Origin: Flavivirga sp. 57AJ16
GTDB lineage: Bacteria > Bacteroidota > Bacteroidia > Flavobacteriales > Flavobacteriaceae
NCBI RefSeq assembly: GCF_028736925.1
Contig: NZ_JAQZAT010000009.1
Coordinates: 124,001-188,000 of the forward strand
Reading direction: 5' to 3'
Length of the DNA stretch: 64,000 nt
Below the pieces are notes generated by a model, which had not been told where the DNA came from, ran no database searches, and saw only the letters and a list, made by a program, of their open reading frames with translations. How positions within the stretch are numbered: the stretch's first letter is position 1; the number at the start of each line of letters is the position of its first letter. Below are positions 42,944 through 52,093 of the stretch, in pieces. The translations under genes and the position numbers were made by a program.

Positions 42944-42951
42944 CAAAGTTA
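42944..42951 (-). promoter_or_regulatory. -7 promoter element of the ECF sigma/anti-sigma operon
   Basis: The coding strand reads TAACTTTG, a TAnnTTTG match, 45 bp upstream of the sigma ATG. Confidence 0.45.
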
Positions 42952-42965
42952 GAAATTTTTTTATA

Positions 42966-43979
42966 TTATAGGATATTTACTTCTGCTTCAATAGAAATAT
43001 CGAAAAGCCTCTTCACTGTTTTTTGTATTAATTTTGAAAGGTTTAAAAGGTCTGAACCCTTCGCATTGCCATAATTTACAAGTACTAGGGCCTGGTTTTT
43101 ATGGACGCCATAATCACCAAATTGCTTCCCTTTAAATCCCGCTTTTTCAATAAGCCAGCCTGCAGGGATTTTTACTTCATCTTCAGAAACTGGGTAACTT
43201 GGAATATCTGGAAAATTTTGTAATAAGGTACTGAAATTAGATTTAGATATTACTGGATTTTTGAAAAAACTGCCACCATTTCCTATTTCTTCTGGATTAG
43301 GAAGTTTGCTTTCCCTTATAGTTATAACTGCTTTTGAAACATCTTGAATGGTTGGTTGGGTAATATGCATGGCCTCAAGTTGAGAAGCGATAGCCCCATA
43401 GTTTATACGAAGTTTGTGATTCTTTTTACTAAGAATAAATGTCACACTGGTTAAAACATATTTCCCTTTAGCATGCTGCTTAAAAATAGAATTTCTATAA
43501 CCAAAATCGCAATGGGTTTTTGTAAACGTTTTTAACGTTTTTGTTTCTAATGAAATGGCTTCGCATGATACGAAAGTGTCTTTTAATTCAACACCATAAG
43601 CTCCAATATTCTGAATAGGAGCGGTACCCACATTACCAGGAATTAGTGATAAATTTTCAAGACCTCCAAAATCATTATCAAGGCACCAAAGTACAAATTC
43701 ATGCCAGTTTTCGCCTGCACTCGCTTTAATGGTAACGAAATCATCATTTTCAGAAATAGTTTCAATACCTTTTAAATTGATGTGTATAACAAGCCCTTCA
43801 AAATCTTTAGTAAGCAGTATATTACTGCCTCCACCTAATATAAGTTTGTTAGGATGCTCTTTAAGGGCTAAAACTTGCTTTAATTCATTTATACTGGAGA
43901 TAGAAATAAAAAATTTCGCCAATACATCAATACCGAAAGTATTGTATGGCTTTAAAGATATGTTCTGTTTTATATACAC
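42966..43979 (-). CDS. murB: UDP-N-acetylenolpyruvoylglucosamine reductase
   Basis: MurB reduces the enolpyruvyl group to make UDP-MurNAc for peptidoglycan. It is a type I enzyme: the FAD-binding LILGGGSNILLTKDF lies near residue 47, the Tyr-rich insert is present, and the catalytic Ser lies in IGNGGSFFKNPV near residue 233. The start is a GTG at 43979 that overlaps the stop of the upstream aminotransferase by one base, so translation is probably coupled. Length (337) is normal. Confidence 0.95.
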   Translation of the reverse strand: MYIKQNISLKPYNTFGIDVLAKFFISISSINELKQVLALKEHPNKLILGGGSNILLTKDFEGLVIHINLKGIETISENDDFVTIKASAGENWHEFVLWCLDNDFGGLENLSLIPGNVGTAPIQNIGAYGVELKDTFVSCEAISLETKTLKTFTKTHCDFGYRNSIFKQHAKGKYVLTSVTFILSKKNHKLRINYGAIASQLEAMHITQPTIQDVSKAVITIRESKLPNPEEIGNGGSFFKNPVISKSNFSTLLQNFPDIPSYPVSEDEVKIPAGWLIEKAGFKGKQFGDYGVHKNQALVLVNYGNAKGSDLLNLSKLIQKTVKRLFDISIEAEVNIL

Positions 43980-45169
43980 TAATTATTGTAAACTTTCAAA
44001 GCCTCTTTTAAAATGTTAACAGCTTTTATCAAACTTTCTTTTTTAAGTACGTATGCAATGCGTATTTGGTTTAGACCAACTCCCGGTGTGGAATAAAAAC
44101 CACCAGCAGGCGCTACCATTATCGTTTCACCATCAACATCAAAATGCTCTAAAAGCCATTGTGCAAAATCATCAGAATTTTTTACAGGAAGTTCAGCAAT
44201 GCAATAAAAGGCACCTTTGGGTTTTGCAACTATAACACCTTCTATTTTTTGCAATTCTGAAATTAAAGTATTTCTTCTATCAACATATTCTTTATTGACA
44301 TCATCAAAATAACTTTGTGGTGTATCTAGAGCAGCTTCACTGGCAATTTGAGCTAGTGTTGGAGGGCTTAAACGTGCTTGGGCAAATTTTAAAACAGTTT
44401 GTATAAGTGTTTTGTTTTTTGATACGAGGCATCCAACCCTAGCGCCACACATGCTATATCTCTTTGAAACAGAATCGATCATAATGGCATGATCTTCGAG
44501 CCCGGTTTCTTGCATGACAGAATAATGCGTGTTTCCATCGTATACAAATTCTCGGTACACTTCATCAGCAATTAAAAACAAATCGTGCTTTTTAACAATG
44601 GCCGCTAATTTTTGTATTTCTTCTTTAGAGTATAAATAACCTGTTGGATTTCCAGGGTTGCAAATTAAAATAGCTTTTGTTTTAGGCGTAATTAATTTTT
44701 CAAATGCTTCAATTGGAGGCAAAGCAAAATTATTTTCAATCTTAGAAATTACTGGAACGACCTTGACTCCAGATGCTGTTGAAAATCCATTGTAATTGGC
44801 ATAAAATGGTTCAGGGATAATAATTTCATCGTCCGTATCCATAATGCTTCCAAAGGCAAACAGAAGTGCTTCACTACCTCCAGTTGTTACAACAATATCA
44901 TCATGTGCAACATTAATATTGTATTTAGAATAATATGTTGAGATTTTTTGTCTGTATCCTTCAGATCCTTCAGATCTTGAATATGCCAATACGTCTATAT
45001 TGCTCTCTTTGACCGCTTGTATAGCAATTTTAGGAGTTTTAATATCTGGTTGTCCGATATTTAAATAATAGATGCTTTTTCCATTTTTTACAGCTTCTTC
45101 AGCATAAGGAACTAATTTCCGTATAGGTGATGCGGGCATTTGTTGCCCTTTTTTAGATATTGTTGGCAT
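43979..45169 (-). CDS. Class I/II PLP-dependent aminotransferase
   Basis: This 396-residue fold type I aminotransferase has the PLP lysine in IDSVSKRYSMCGARVG near residue 236, NPGNPTGYLYS near 176, IADEVYREFVYDG near 210, and a C-terminal RIAY motif with the substrate Arg. It most resembles aspartate/aromatic aminotransferases of the AspC-like group. Substrate is not certain. It is the upstream member of a pair with murB. Confidence 0.9.
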   Translation of the reverse strand: MPTISKKGQQMPASPIRKLVPYAEEAVKNGKSIYYLNIGQPDIKTPKIAIQAVKESNIDVLAYSRSEGSEGYRQKISTYYSKYNINVAHDDIVVTTGGSEALLFAFGSIMDTDDEIIIPEPFYANYNGFSTASGVKVVPVISKIENNFALPPIEAFEKLITPKTKAILICNPGNPTGYLYSKEEIQKLAAIVKKHDLFLIADEVYREFVYDGNTHYSVMQETGLEDHAIMIDSVSKRYSMCGARVGCLVSKNKTLIQTVLKFAQARLSPPTLAQIASEAALDTPQSYFDDVNKEYVDRRNTLISELQKIEGVIVAKPKGAFYCIAELPVKNSDDFAQWLLEHFDVDGETIMVAPAGGFYSTPGVGLNQIRIAYVLKKESLIKAVNILKEALKVYNN

Positions 45170-45272
45170 TGATTATAAATTATGCTGCAAAGTTGAGAAA
45201 ATTATCTTAATTTTTTTTTAAAAAACAGTACTAAATAAACAGGTTAACCTAAAAGATTCGTAAATTTATTCT

Positions 45273-46631
45273 ATGAAAATTGCATTCTTCTCACTTAAGG
45301 AGCTTTTAAATTTGATTTTGGTTTTTTTTTGCCTCTGTAATCTTAGTTTTTCCCAAAAAAAATTTTTCATTCAAAACAAAAAGCAGTCAGATAAAGTTAA
45401 ATTTCAATTAATTAATAATTTAGTTATAATTCCTGTTGAGGTTAATGATGTAAAACTGTCTTTTTTATTAGATACAGGAGTTAGTAAAGTCATCATTTTT
45501 AATTTTTTGAATGTATCAGATACACTAAAAATAAAGGATACCGAGACTATTTTTTTAAGAGGTTTAGGAGAAGGAGAATCAGTGGAAGCATTAAGGTCCA
45601 AAAATAATGTTTTAAAAATTGGAGATGCTGTTAAGTTAAATCAGGACTTATTTGCGATTTATGATTCTAATCTCAATTTTGCTCCCAGATTGGGTTTTCC
45701 GGTTCATGGCATTATTGGCTTCGATTTATTTAAGGATTTAGTAGTTGAAATAAATTACTCTAAAAAGGTTTTAAGGCTAACGGCTCCAGAAAAATATAGA
45801 TATAAAAAATGCAAAAAATGTGAAAGACTAAATTTGGAATTTTATAATGGGAAACCTTATATAAATGCTGAGGTCATGATGAATAGGAGAGAGGTACCTG
45901 TTAAATTGTTAATAGATTCTGGAGGAAGCGATGCTTTATGGTTGTTTGAAGATGACTCTTTGGGCATTAAATCCAGTAATAAATATTTTTATGATTTTCT
46001 TGGTCATGGTTTAAGCGGAAGTGTTTACGGGAAGCGTTCAAAAATTAGAACCCTTTCTTTAAAAAGCTTTGACCTTAATAAAGTCAATGTCTCATTTCCA
46101 GATTCAACATTTACGTCATTTGCAAGAAAACATAAGAGTCGTAGCGGTAGTTTGTCAGGCAATATTTTAAAGCGTTTTAATGTTATTTTCGATTATCGGA
46201 ACGCCATAATTACGCTCACAAAAAACCGCTATTTTAAAGAAGAGTTTCAATATAATAAAAGTGGTATAGAGTTAGCACACGATGGATTTAGATTGGTAAG
46301 GGAGAAAGATAAACCTGTTGGGAATAATAATGGGAGGCATGGAAATTCTCAAGACCAAAGCGGTACAAAAATTATAGTAGATCCTCAATATAAATTATCA
46401 TTAAAGCCAGCTTATGCTATAGTGGAATTAAGGCAGGGCTCTCCTGCCCAAAAAGCAGGTTTGCTTAAAGGTGACACCCTCTTGAGCATAAATAATAAGA
46501 GTACGCATCATTTTAAATTGCAAGAGTTAATTATGATGTTTTATGGTGATTCTGGTAAACGTATAAAACTAAAAGTAGAAAGAAATAAAAGGGTTTTGAT
46601 TTTTGATTTTTATTTAGAAGACCTATTTTAA
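45273..46631 (+). CDS. Retropepsin-like aspartyl protease with C-terminal PDZ domain
   Basis: The 452-residue protein starts with a signal/anchor (about 10-27, LNLILVFFCLCNLSFSQ). Two aspartyl half-domains carry the catalytic motifs: FLLDTGVSKVII near residue 67 and LLIDSGGSDALW near residue 216. A C-terminal PDZ domain (about 370-450) has the YAIVELRQGSPAQKAGLLKGDTLL binding groove. This combination is common in Bacteroidota and acts in the envelope. Its substrates are unknown. A terminator follows. Confidence 0.92.
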   Translation: MKIAFFSLKELLNLILVFFCLCNLSFSQKKFFIQNKKQSDKVKFQLINNLVIIPVEVNDVKLSFLLDTGVSKVIIFNFLNVSDTLKIKDTETIFLRGLGEGESVEALRSKNNVLKIGDAVKLNQDLFAIYDSNLNFAPRLGFPVHGIIGFDLFKDLVVEINYSKKVLRLTAPEKYRYKKCKKCERLNLEFYNGKPYINAEVMMNRREVPVKLLIDSGGSDALWLFEDDSLGIKSSNKYFYDFLGHGLSGSVYGKRSKIRTLSLKSFDLNKVNVSFPDSTFTSFARKHKSRSGSLSGNILKRFNVIFDYRNAIITLTKNRYFKEEFQYNKSGIELAHDGFRLVREKDKPVGNNNGRHGNSQDQSGTKIIVDPQYKLSLKPAYAIVELRQGSPAQKAGLLKGDTLLSINNKSTHHFKLQELIMMFYGDSGKRIKLKVERNKRVLIFDFYLEDLF

Positions 46632-46634
46632 TAA

Positions 46635-46669
46635 AAAAAGCTTAAACGGTACAGTCTAAGCTTTTTCAA
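46635..46669. terminator. Hairpin terminator between aspartyl protease and DUF1573 genes
   Basis: The perfect stem AAAAAGCTTA/TAAGCTTTTT with a 12-nt loop lies between two convergent genes and can serve both. Confidence 0.85.
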
Positions 46670-46690
46670 TTTTCTTTATGTTAAAGAGGT

Positions 46691-47116
46691 TTATTGCTGA
46701 ACGATACTTTTATCTTTCTTTTCTAAAACACTCTTTTTACTTGAGTCAACTACTAAACCTTTTATTTTTAGAGCAACAGTAGGTGTTTCTGCATTAGAAA
46801 TAACCGTTATTGTTTTTCTAATAGGGTTTACTCTATTGGTGTCGTATTTAACTTCAATTTCTCCGGTTTGTCCTGGTAAAATAGGATCTTTTGGTTTTTT
46901 GGGAATAGTACAACCACAACTAGATGAAACCTTAGAGATTATAAGAGGCGCATCACCAGTGTTTGTAAATTTAAAAACACGTACACCATTTGAACCTTTT
47001 TCAATAGTTCCGTAATCGATAGTGTCAGACTTAAATTCTATTTTTGCTACTTTATCTTGTGCATTTACAGATAAACTCATCAATCCGATAAATAAAATTG
47101 TAATTAACTGTTTCAT
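46691..47116 (-). CDS. DUF1573 domain secreted protein
   Basis: The 141-residue protein has a signal peptide (KQLITILFIGLMSLSVNAQ) and one immunoglobulin-like DUF1573 domain. The domain shows TIEKGSNGVRVFKFTNTGDAPLIISKVSSSCGCTIPKKP, with the hallmark paired cysteines SCGCT, and then PILPGQTGEIEVKYDTNR. Proteins of this type are abundant in Bacteroidota and are thought to be periplasmic or surface scaffolds; function is unproven. The C-terminal tail is Lys-rich. Confidence 0.92.
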   Translation of the reverse strand: MKQLITILFIGLMSLSVNAQDKVAKIEFKSDTIDYGTIEKGSNGVRVFKFTNTGDAPLIISKVSSSCGCTIPKKPKDPILPGQTGEIEVKYDTNRVNPIRKTITVISNAETPTVALKIKGLVVDSSKKSVLEKKDKSIVQQ

Positions 47117-47458
47117 TTGTCTATTTTTAATTGTTTTTTTAAGGTCAAATAATGAACATTTCCAGTTATTATTAAAGCTTAGTCATGTTCATTTTATTAC
47201 TTTTAATTTCATGTCAAACATACTTACTTTTTCTACAATCTACAAAAATATTAGATATAATGCAGAGATGTTAACATATTCAACCGAGTTAAAAGTACAT
47301 ACAACTTTTCTGAAATAAGCCCATATTTTTGTTAAAATGTGCAAAAACCTTTGTTATCTAGATGAATATTATAGTTTTCATTCGTTAATATTTATTTTTT
47401 TACTGTTAGATATAGCCCCGTTATTTAATGCCATTCGCTTAATAAATCCTATTTATTA
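47117..47458. other. Intergenic region upstream of valS
   Basis: I see no gene, repeat or RNA fold in this 342-bp AT-rich stretch between divergent genes. The promoter evidence for valS lies just beyond it, at 47481-47511. Confidence 0.5.
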
Positions 47459-47480
47459 ATGAAATTAATAGCAATGCTCA

Positions 47481-47511
47481 TTTCACAGAAAAAGAAATAT
47501 AAGTACTTTTG
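47481..47511 (+). promoter_or_regulatory. Promoter of valS
   Basis: A -33-like TTTC at 47481-47484 and a -7 TACTTTTG at 47504-47511 are 19 bp apart. They lie inside the longest open frame upstream of valS and support the ATG at 47543 as the start. Confidence 0.55.
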
Positions 47512-47542
47512 CACATTAATTGTTCAAAAACTATTCCAAAGT

Positions 47543-50236
47543 ATGCAAATACCTTCAAAATATGAAGCAAGTCAGGTAGAAAGTAAGTGGTATGATTACT
47601 GGATGGAGCATAATTATTTTCATTCAGAACCAGATGAAAGGGAACCATATACTATTGTGATACCTCCACCAAATGTAACTGGGGTTTTGCACATGGGGCA
47701 TATGCTTAACAACACCATTCAGGATGTGTTAATTCGTCGTGCACGTCTACAGGGCAAAAATGCTTGTTGGGTACCTGGTACAGATCATGCATCTATTGCA
47801 ACGGAGGCCAAAGTGGTTGCTAAATTAAAAGAAGAGGGTATTGATAAAAACGATTTATCTCGTGAGGCCTTTTTAAAACATGCCTGGGATTGGACCCACA
47901 AATATGGAGGTGTTATTTTAGAGCAACTTAAAAAATTAGGGTGTTCTTGCGATTGGGAACGGACTAAGTTCACCATGGATGATGACATGAGCGAAGCAGT
48001 CATCAAGGTATTTGTAGATTTGTTTAATAAAGGTTTAATTTATCGCGGTTACCGTATGGTAAATTGGGATCCTGAAGCAAAAACAACCTTGTCTGATGAA
48101 GAGGTTGTTTATGAAGAACGTCAAGGGAATTTATATTATATTCAGTATAAAATCCTCACCCCGGCCCTCTCCAAAGAAGAGGGAGCGCATACAGCCTCCC
48201 CTGCTTTGGAGGGGTTGGGGGAGGAATACTTAACGATAGCTACGACGCGTCCTGAAACTATTTTTGGTGATACAGCTATTTGTATTAATCCCAATGATGC
48301 ACGTTTTACGCACTTAAAGGGAAAAAAAGCTATTGTGCCTATATGTAATCGGGTCATTCCTATTATTGAAGATGATTATGTAGATGTTGAGTTTGGTACA
48401 GGTTGTCTTAAAGTAACACCAGCACATGATGAAAACGACAAGACTCTAGGCGATAAGCATAAGCTGGAGGTTATAGATATTTTTAATGAAGATGCTTCTT
48501 TAAATAGCTTTGGATTGCATTTTGAAGGTCAAGATCGTTTTTTAGCCAGAAAAGCAGTTGTTAAAGAATTAGAAGCAACAGGTGTTTTAGTTAAGACGGA
48601 AACCCATACTAATAAAGTAGGAACTTCAGAAAGAACAAAAGCGGTTATTGAGCCACGTTTAAGCGATCAATGGTTTCTAAAAATGGAAGACTTGGCGAAA
48701 CCAGCAATTAAAGCGGTTTTAGGCGAAGATCCTGAAATTAATTTATTTCCTAAGAAGTTCGAAAACACCTATCGCCATTGGATGGAAAATATTCGTGATT
48801 GGAATATTTCACGTCAATTACTTTGGGGGCAGCAAATTCCAGCTTATTACTATGGTGAAGGAAAAGAGGATTTTGTAGTAGCAGAAAATATTGATATAGC
48901 AATAGATCTAGCTAGAGTTAAAGCCAAAAATGTTAATCTAAGAAAAGAAGATTTAAAACAAGAAACGGATGCTCTAGATACTTGGTTTAGCTCATGGTTA
49001 TGGCCAATAAGTGTTTTTGATGGCATAAGAAATCCTGAAAATAAGGATATTAAATACTATTACCCAACAAACGATTTGGTAACGGGACCGGATATTTTAT
49101 TCTTTTGGGTAGCGCGTATGATCATTTCGGGGTATGAGTATAAAGGCGATAAACCGTTTAATAATGTGTATTTAACGGGCTTGGTTCGTGATAAGCAACG
49201 ACGAAAAATGTCTAAACAACTTGGTAATTCGCCAGATGCTTTAAAGCTTATAGAAGCATATGGAGCCGGGGGTGTTCGTGTTGGATTGCTATTAAGTTCT
49301 GCTGCAGGAAACGATTTAATGTTTGATGAGGCACTTTGTCAACAAGGGAAAGGTTTTGGGAACAAAATTTGGAATGCTTTTCGTTTAGTTGATGGTTGGA
49401 AAGTTGATGACCATATAGAACAGCCAGAGTCGAGTAAAATAGCTATAGATTGGTATGAGTCTAAATTTCAGAAAGCTTTAATTGAGATTGAAGATCATTT
49501 TAGTAAATATAGATTGAGTGATGCACTAATGACTACCTACAAACTTATTTTTGATGATTTTTGTGGATGGTTCTTAGAAATGATCAAACCAGCTTATCAA
49601 AAACCAATTGATACCAAAACGTTAAAAAGTGTTATTGCTATTTTTGAGGATAATTTAAAAATAGTACACCCTTTTATGCCATTTTTAACGGAAGATATTT
49701 GGCATTATATAGCAGAGAGAACTCCAGAAGAAGCTTTAATTGTTGCCAAATGGCCAGAATCCAAACAGGTTAATGAGACTTTAATTAATGAGTTTGAATT
49801 TGCTTCGGAGGTTATTTCGGGGATTAGAAATATTAGAAAACAAAAAAATATAGCTTTTAAGGATGCTATTGGGCTTTCTTTAATTAATAATGAAAAGGGC
49901 CATGCGACATTTGACAGTATTATTTCTAAGTTAGGAAATTTAGAAAACATCGATTATGTTTCTAATGCTGTTGATGGTGCTCTGACTTTTAGGGTAAAAT
50001 CCAATGAGTATTTTATACCTATGGCAGGTAGTATTGATGTGGAGGCAGAAATTAAAAAATTAACAGAAGAATTAAACTATACAGAAGGCTTTTTAAAATC
50101 GGTACAAAAGAAACTTTCCAACGAGCGCTTTGTTGCTGGAGCACCAGAACAGGTGGTTGCTAGCGAGAAGAAAAAAGAAGCAGATGCCCTGGCAAAAATT
50201 GAAACACTCAAAGCAAGCTTGGAGAGTTTGTATTAA
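47543..50236 (+). CDS. valS: Valine--tRNA ligase with in-frame repeat insertion
   Basis: This class I synthetase charges tRNA-Val. The HIGH signature is PPPNVTGVLHMGH near residue 45. The KMSKS loop is DKQRRKMSKQLGNSPD. The C-terminal coiled coil (IDVEAEIKKLTEELNYTEGFL) is typical. The start ATG at 47543 gives 897 residues; an extra 28 codons upstream lie after the promoter and are ignored. In the N-terminal part of the editing (CP1) domain a stretch of about 25 residues (ILTPALSKEEGAHTASPALE...) separates LYYIQYK from EYLTIATTRPET, where homologues have only a short loop. It is encoded by a palindromic repeat. Confidence 0.97.
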   Translation: MQIPSKYEASQVESKWYDYWMEHNYFHSEPDEREPYTIVIPPPNVTGVLHMGHMLNNTIQDVLIRRARLQGKNACWVPGTDHASIATEAKVVAKLKEEGIDKNDLSREAFLKHAWDWTHKYGGVILEQLKKLGCSCDWERTKFTMDDDMSEAVIKVFVDLFNKGLIYRGYRMVNWDPEAKTTLSDEEVVYEERQGNLYYIQYKILTPALSKEEGAHTASPALEGLGEEYLTIATTRPETIFGDTAICINPNDARFTHLKGKKAIVPICNRVIPIIEDDYVDVEFGTGCLKVTPAHDENDKTLGDKHKLEVIDIFNEDASLNSFGLHFEGQDRFLARKAVVKELEATGVLVKTETHTNKVGTSERTKAVIEPRLSDQWFLKMEDLAKPAIKAVLGEDPEINLFPKKFENTYRHWMENIRDWNISRQLLWGQQIPAYYYGEGKEDFVVAENIDIAIDLARVKAKNVNLRKEDLKQETDALDTWFSSWLWPISVFDGIRNPENKDIKYYYPTNDLVTGPDILFFWVARMIISGYEYKGDKPFNNVYLTGLVRDKQRRKMSKQLGNSPDALKLIEAYGAGGVRVGLLLSSAAGNDLMFDEALCQQGKGFGNKIWNAFRLVDGWKVDDHIEQPESSKIAIDWYESKFQKALIEIEDHFSKYRLSDALMTTYKLIFDDFCGWFLEMIKPAYQKPIDTKTLKSVIAIFEDNLKIVHPFMPFLTEDIWHYIAERTPEEALIVAKWPESKQVNETLINEFEFASEVISGIRNIRKQKNIAFKDAIGLSLINNEKGHATFDSIISKLGNLENIDYVSNAVDGALTFRVKSNEYFIPMAGSIDVEAEIKKLTEELNYTEGFLKSVQKKLSNERFVAGAPEQVVASEKKKEADALAKIETLKASLESLY
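48152..48225. repeat. Palindromic repeat inserted in the valS coding sequence
   Basis: The arms TCCTCACCCC...CTCCAAAG and the reverse complement of CTTTGGAGGGGTTGGGGGAG form an imperfect inverted repeat of about 22-24 bp, enclosing a small CCCTCT/AGAGGG hairpin. The 74-bp element is in frame and is translated. Short CTTTGG-type hairpins near 17603 look like members of the same intergenic family. Confidence 0.8.
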
Positions 50237-50274
50237 GTGTTCAGTGTTCAGTCGCAGTATGCAGTCTTCAGTAG

Positions 50275-50673
50275 GCAGTCTGGGTATCCAATATTCAATT
50301 TTAATTTCTTTTGACTATGTAGTACAAAGTATTAAAAATTAAATATCAGGCCTCCGTAGATGGATTCAATTTCGGATTCGATTTCGGCTTCAGTTTCAGT
50401 TTTCAGTAAGCAGTAAGCAGTCTGGGTATCCAATATTCAATTTTATTTCTTTTGACTATGTAGTACAAAATATTAAAAATTAAATATCTGGTCTCCAGTA
50501 GATGGATTCGATTTCGACTTCGATTTCAATTTCAGTTTTCAGTAAGCAGTCTGGGTATCCAATATTCAATTTTAATTTCTTTTGACTATGTAGTACAACG
50601 TGTTAAAAATTAAATATCAGGTCTCCAGTAGATGGGATTCGATTTCGACTTCAATTTCAGTTTTCAGTATAGC
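50275..50673. repeat. Three-copy tandem repeat of about 129-142 bp
   Basis: Copies begin at 50275, 50417 and 50546 with GCAGTCTGGGTATCCAATAT. Each continues with a GACTATGTAGTACAA stretch, a GTCTCCAGTAGATGG stretch and runs of TTTCAGTTTTCAG. The first unit has a longer linker (142 bp versus 129 bp). The last unit extends into the end of the DUF192 gene and supplies its stop codon. Together with the CAGT-rich lead-in at 50238-50274 it fills the whole gap between valS and the DUF192 gene. Confidence 0.9.
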
Positions 50674-51151
50674 TAATACTGTCACCAACCGAAAGGGACC
50701 AAGTGTCTACTAAACCAGCATTGATTTCCAGTACATACTTAGCGGGAAAATTAGAGGGCAAAGAGCTTTCATCGAATGGTTGGGCATTTTTTTGAAAGCT
50801 CACGATGCTTTTGTTTTCGTTTATAAAAATTAAATCTAAGGGTATTTTGGTGTTCTTCATATAAAAGAAACGTTCTCTAACATCATCAAACACAAATAAC
50901 ATGCCTTGTTTTTGGTCCATGGAATTTCTATACATTAATCCTGTTTGAACATCAAAATCGGTATCGGCTATTTCAATGTCTAGGGTTACCTGTGTAGAAT
51001 CAATGGACTTAAAAATAGTAAGTTCCCCTTCCTTTTTAAAAGTGACTTCGGTCTGTTTTATGATTTTTTTATTGTCTTTACAAGATGATAGGGTTAAAAT
51101 TAAACCGCTTGAAATTGCAAAAGTTACTAAAGAGAAACGTTTTAAGAACAT
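50657..51151 (-). CDS. DUF192 family lipoprotein
   Basis: The protein starts with a lipoprotein signal (FLKRFSLVTFAISSGLILTLSSCKD). The DUF192 domain covers most of the rest: VTLDIEIADTDFDVQTGLMYRNSMDQKQGMLFVFDDVRERFFYMKNTKIPLDLIF. The ATG at 51151 is preferred over a TTG extension. Its last residues (TEN and stop) come from the tandem repeat that follows. It lies 1 bp from the lgt stop, so the two are probably co-transcribed. Function is unknown. Confidence 0.85.
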   Translation of the reverse strand: MFLKRFSLVTFAISSGLILTLSSCKDNKKIIKQTEVTFKKEGELTIFKSIDSTQVTLDIEIADTDFDVQTGLMYRNSMDQKQGMLFVFDDVRERFFYMKNTKIPLDLIFINENKSIVSFQKNAQPFDESSLPSNFPAKYVLEINAGLVDTWSLSVGDSISYTEN

Positions 51152-51152
51152 C

Positions 51153-52082
51153 TTATTTAACAGCTGTTTTTGGTTTGTAAACAAACATAAAATATAGACC
51201 AATAATAATAAATGGTATACTAAGCCATTGTCCTGTATTTAAATTAGCCCAATTAATATATTCATCGCCTTGAGGTTCTTTGGTAAACTCGACAAAGAAA
51301 CGAATGGTCCATAATAGGATTAAAAACAATCCGAATAGAAAACCGGTTTGATCTCTTTTTTTGGTTTTTGAATAGAAATACCATAAAATTAAAAACACAA
51401 AAATATAGCAGAAAGATTCGTATAGCTGTGCGGGATGTCTATAGGGTACTTTTTCAAGTAATTCTGCAAACTGAGGGTTCTCGGTTACGGCGTTATATGC
51501 CTGTTGAACGTCTTTAATGCCTGTAAGCTGAGTGATTTGACTCTTGTAGTATTCGTCTTGAATAAAACGAACACCCAAACCAGATTCGGTAACCTTTCCA
51601 ATAATTTCAGAATTGATAAAATTCCCAATTCTTATAAAAATGGCTCCAGAAGCCACAGATATAACAACACGATCTAAAACCCATAATAATGATTTGTATT
51701 TGTATTTTTTGCGATAGAGATACATGCCTATTATGATACCAATAGCTGCCCCATGACTTGCCAATCCTTGAAAACCGGTAAATTCAAAACCACCTTTAAA
51801 TTTAAATGGTAGAAAAATACTAAAAAAGTCCTGTGATATTAATTCCGATTGATAAAATAGAACATGTCCTAAACGTGCGCCCAACATGGTTGCTAATACG
51901 GTGTAAATAAACAAAGGATCTAGATAGTCTAAAGATACTTTTTCTTTAGTGAAAATACGCTTCATAATATACCAACCTATTATAAAGGCGACCACCCACA
52001 TAAGACTGTAGAAATGCAATTTGAAATTGCCAACAATGTCAATTCCGGTTATAGGGTTCCAATCAAATTTTAATACATGCAT
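51153..52082 (-). CDS. lgt: Prolipoprotein diacylglyceryl transferase
   Basis: Lgt adds a diacylglyceryl group from phosphatidylglycerol to the lipobox Cys, the first step of lipoprotein maturation. The 309-residue multi-pass protein has the catalytic His in GLASHGAAIGIIIG, the substrate Arg in GARLGHVLFYQ and the R-IGNF-N-E motif (FIRIGNFINSEIIG). HPAQLYESFCYI matches the second signature. The neighbouring DUF192 lipoprotein and cyclophilin-FKBP lipoprotein depend on it. Confidence 0.96.
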   Translation of the reverse strand: MHVLKFDWNPITGIDIVGNFKLHFYSLMWVVAFIIGWYIMKRIFTKEKVSLDYLDPLFIYTVLATMLGARLGHVLFYQSELISQDFFSIFLPFKFKGGFEFTGFQGLASHGAAIGIIIGMYLYRKKYKYKSLLWVLDRVVISVASGAIFIRIGNFINSEIIGKVTESGLGVRFIQDEYYKSQITQLTGIKDVQQAYNAVTENPQFAELLEKVPYRHPAQLYESFCYIFVFLILWYFYSKTKKRDQTGFLFGLFLILLWTIRFFVEFTKEPQGDEYINWANLNTGQWLSIPFIIIGLYFMFVYKPKTAVK

Positions 52083-52093
52083 ACGTTTTGTTT

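Noticed and set aside
47459-47542. Longer valS start
   Set aside because: The extension contains the promoter elements and does not resemble the ValRS N-terminus.
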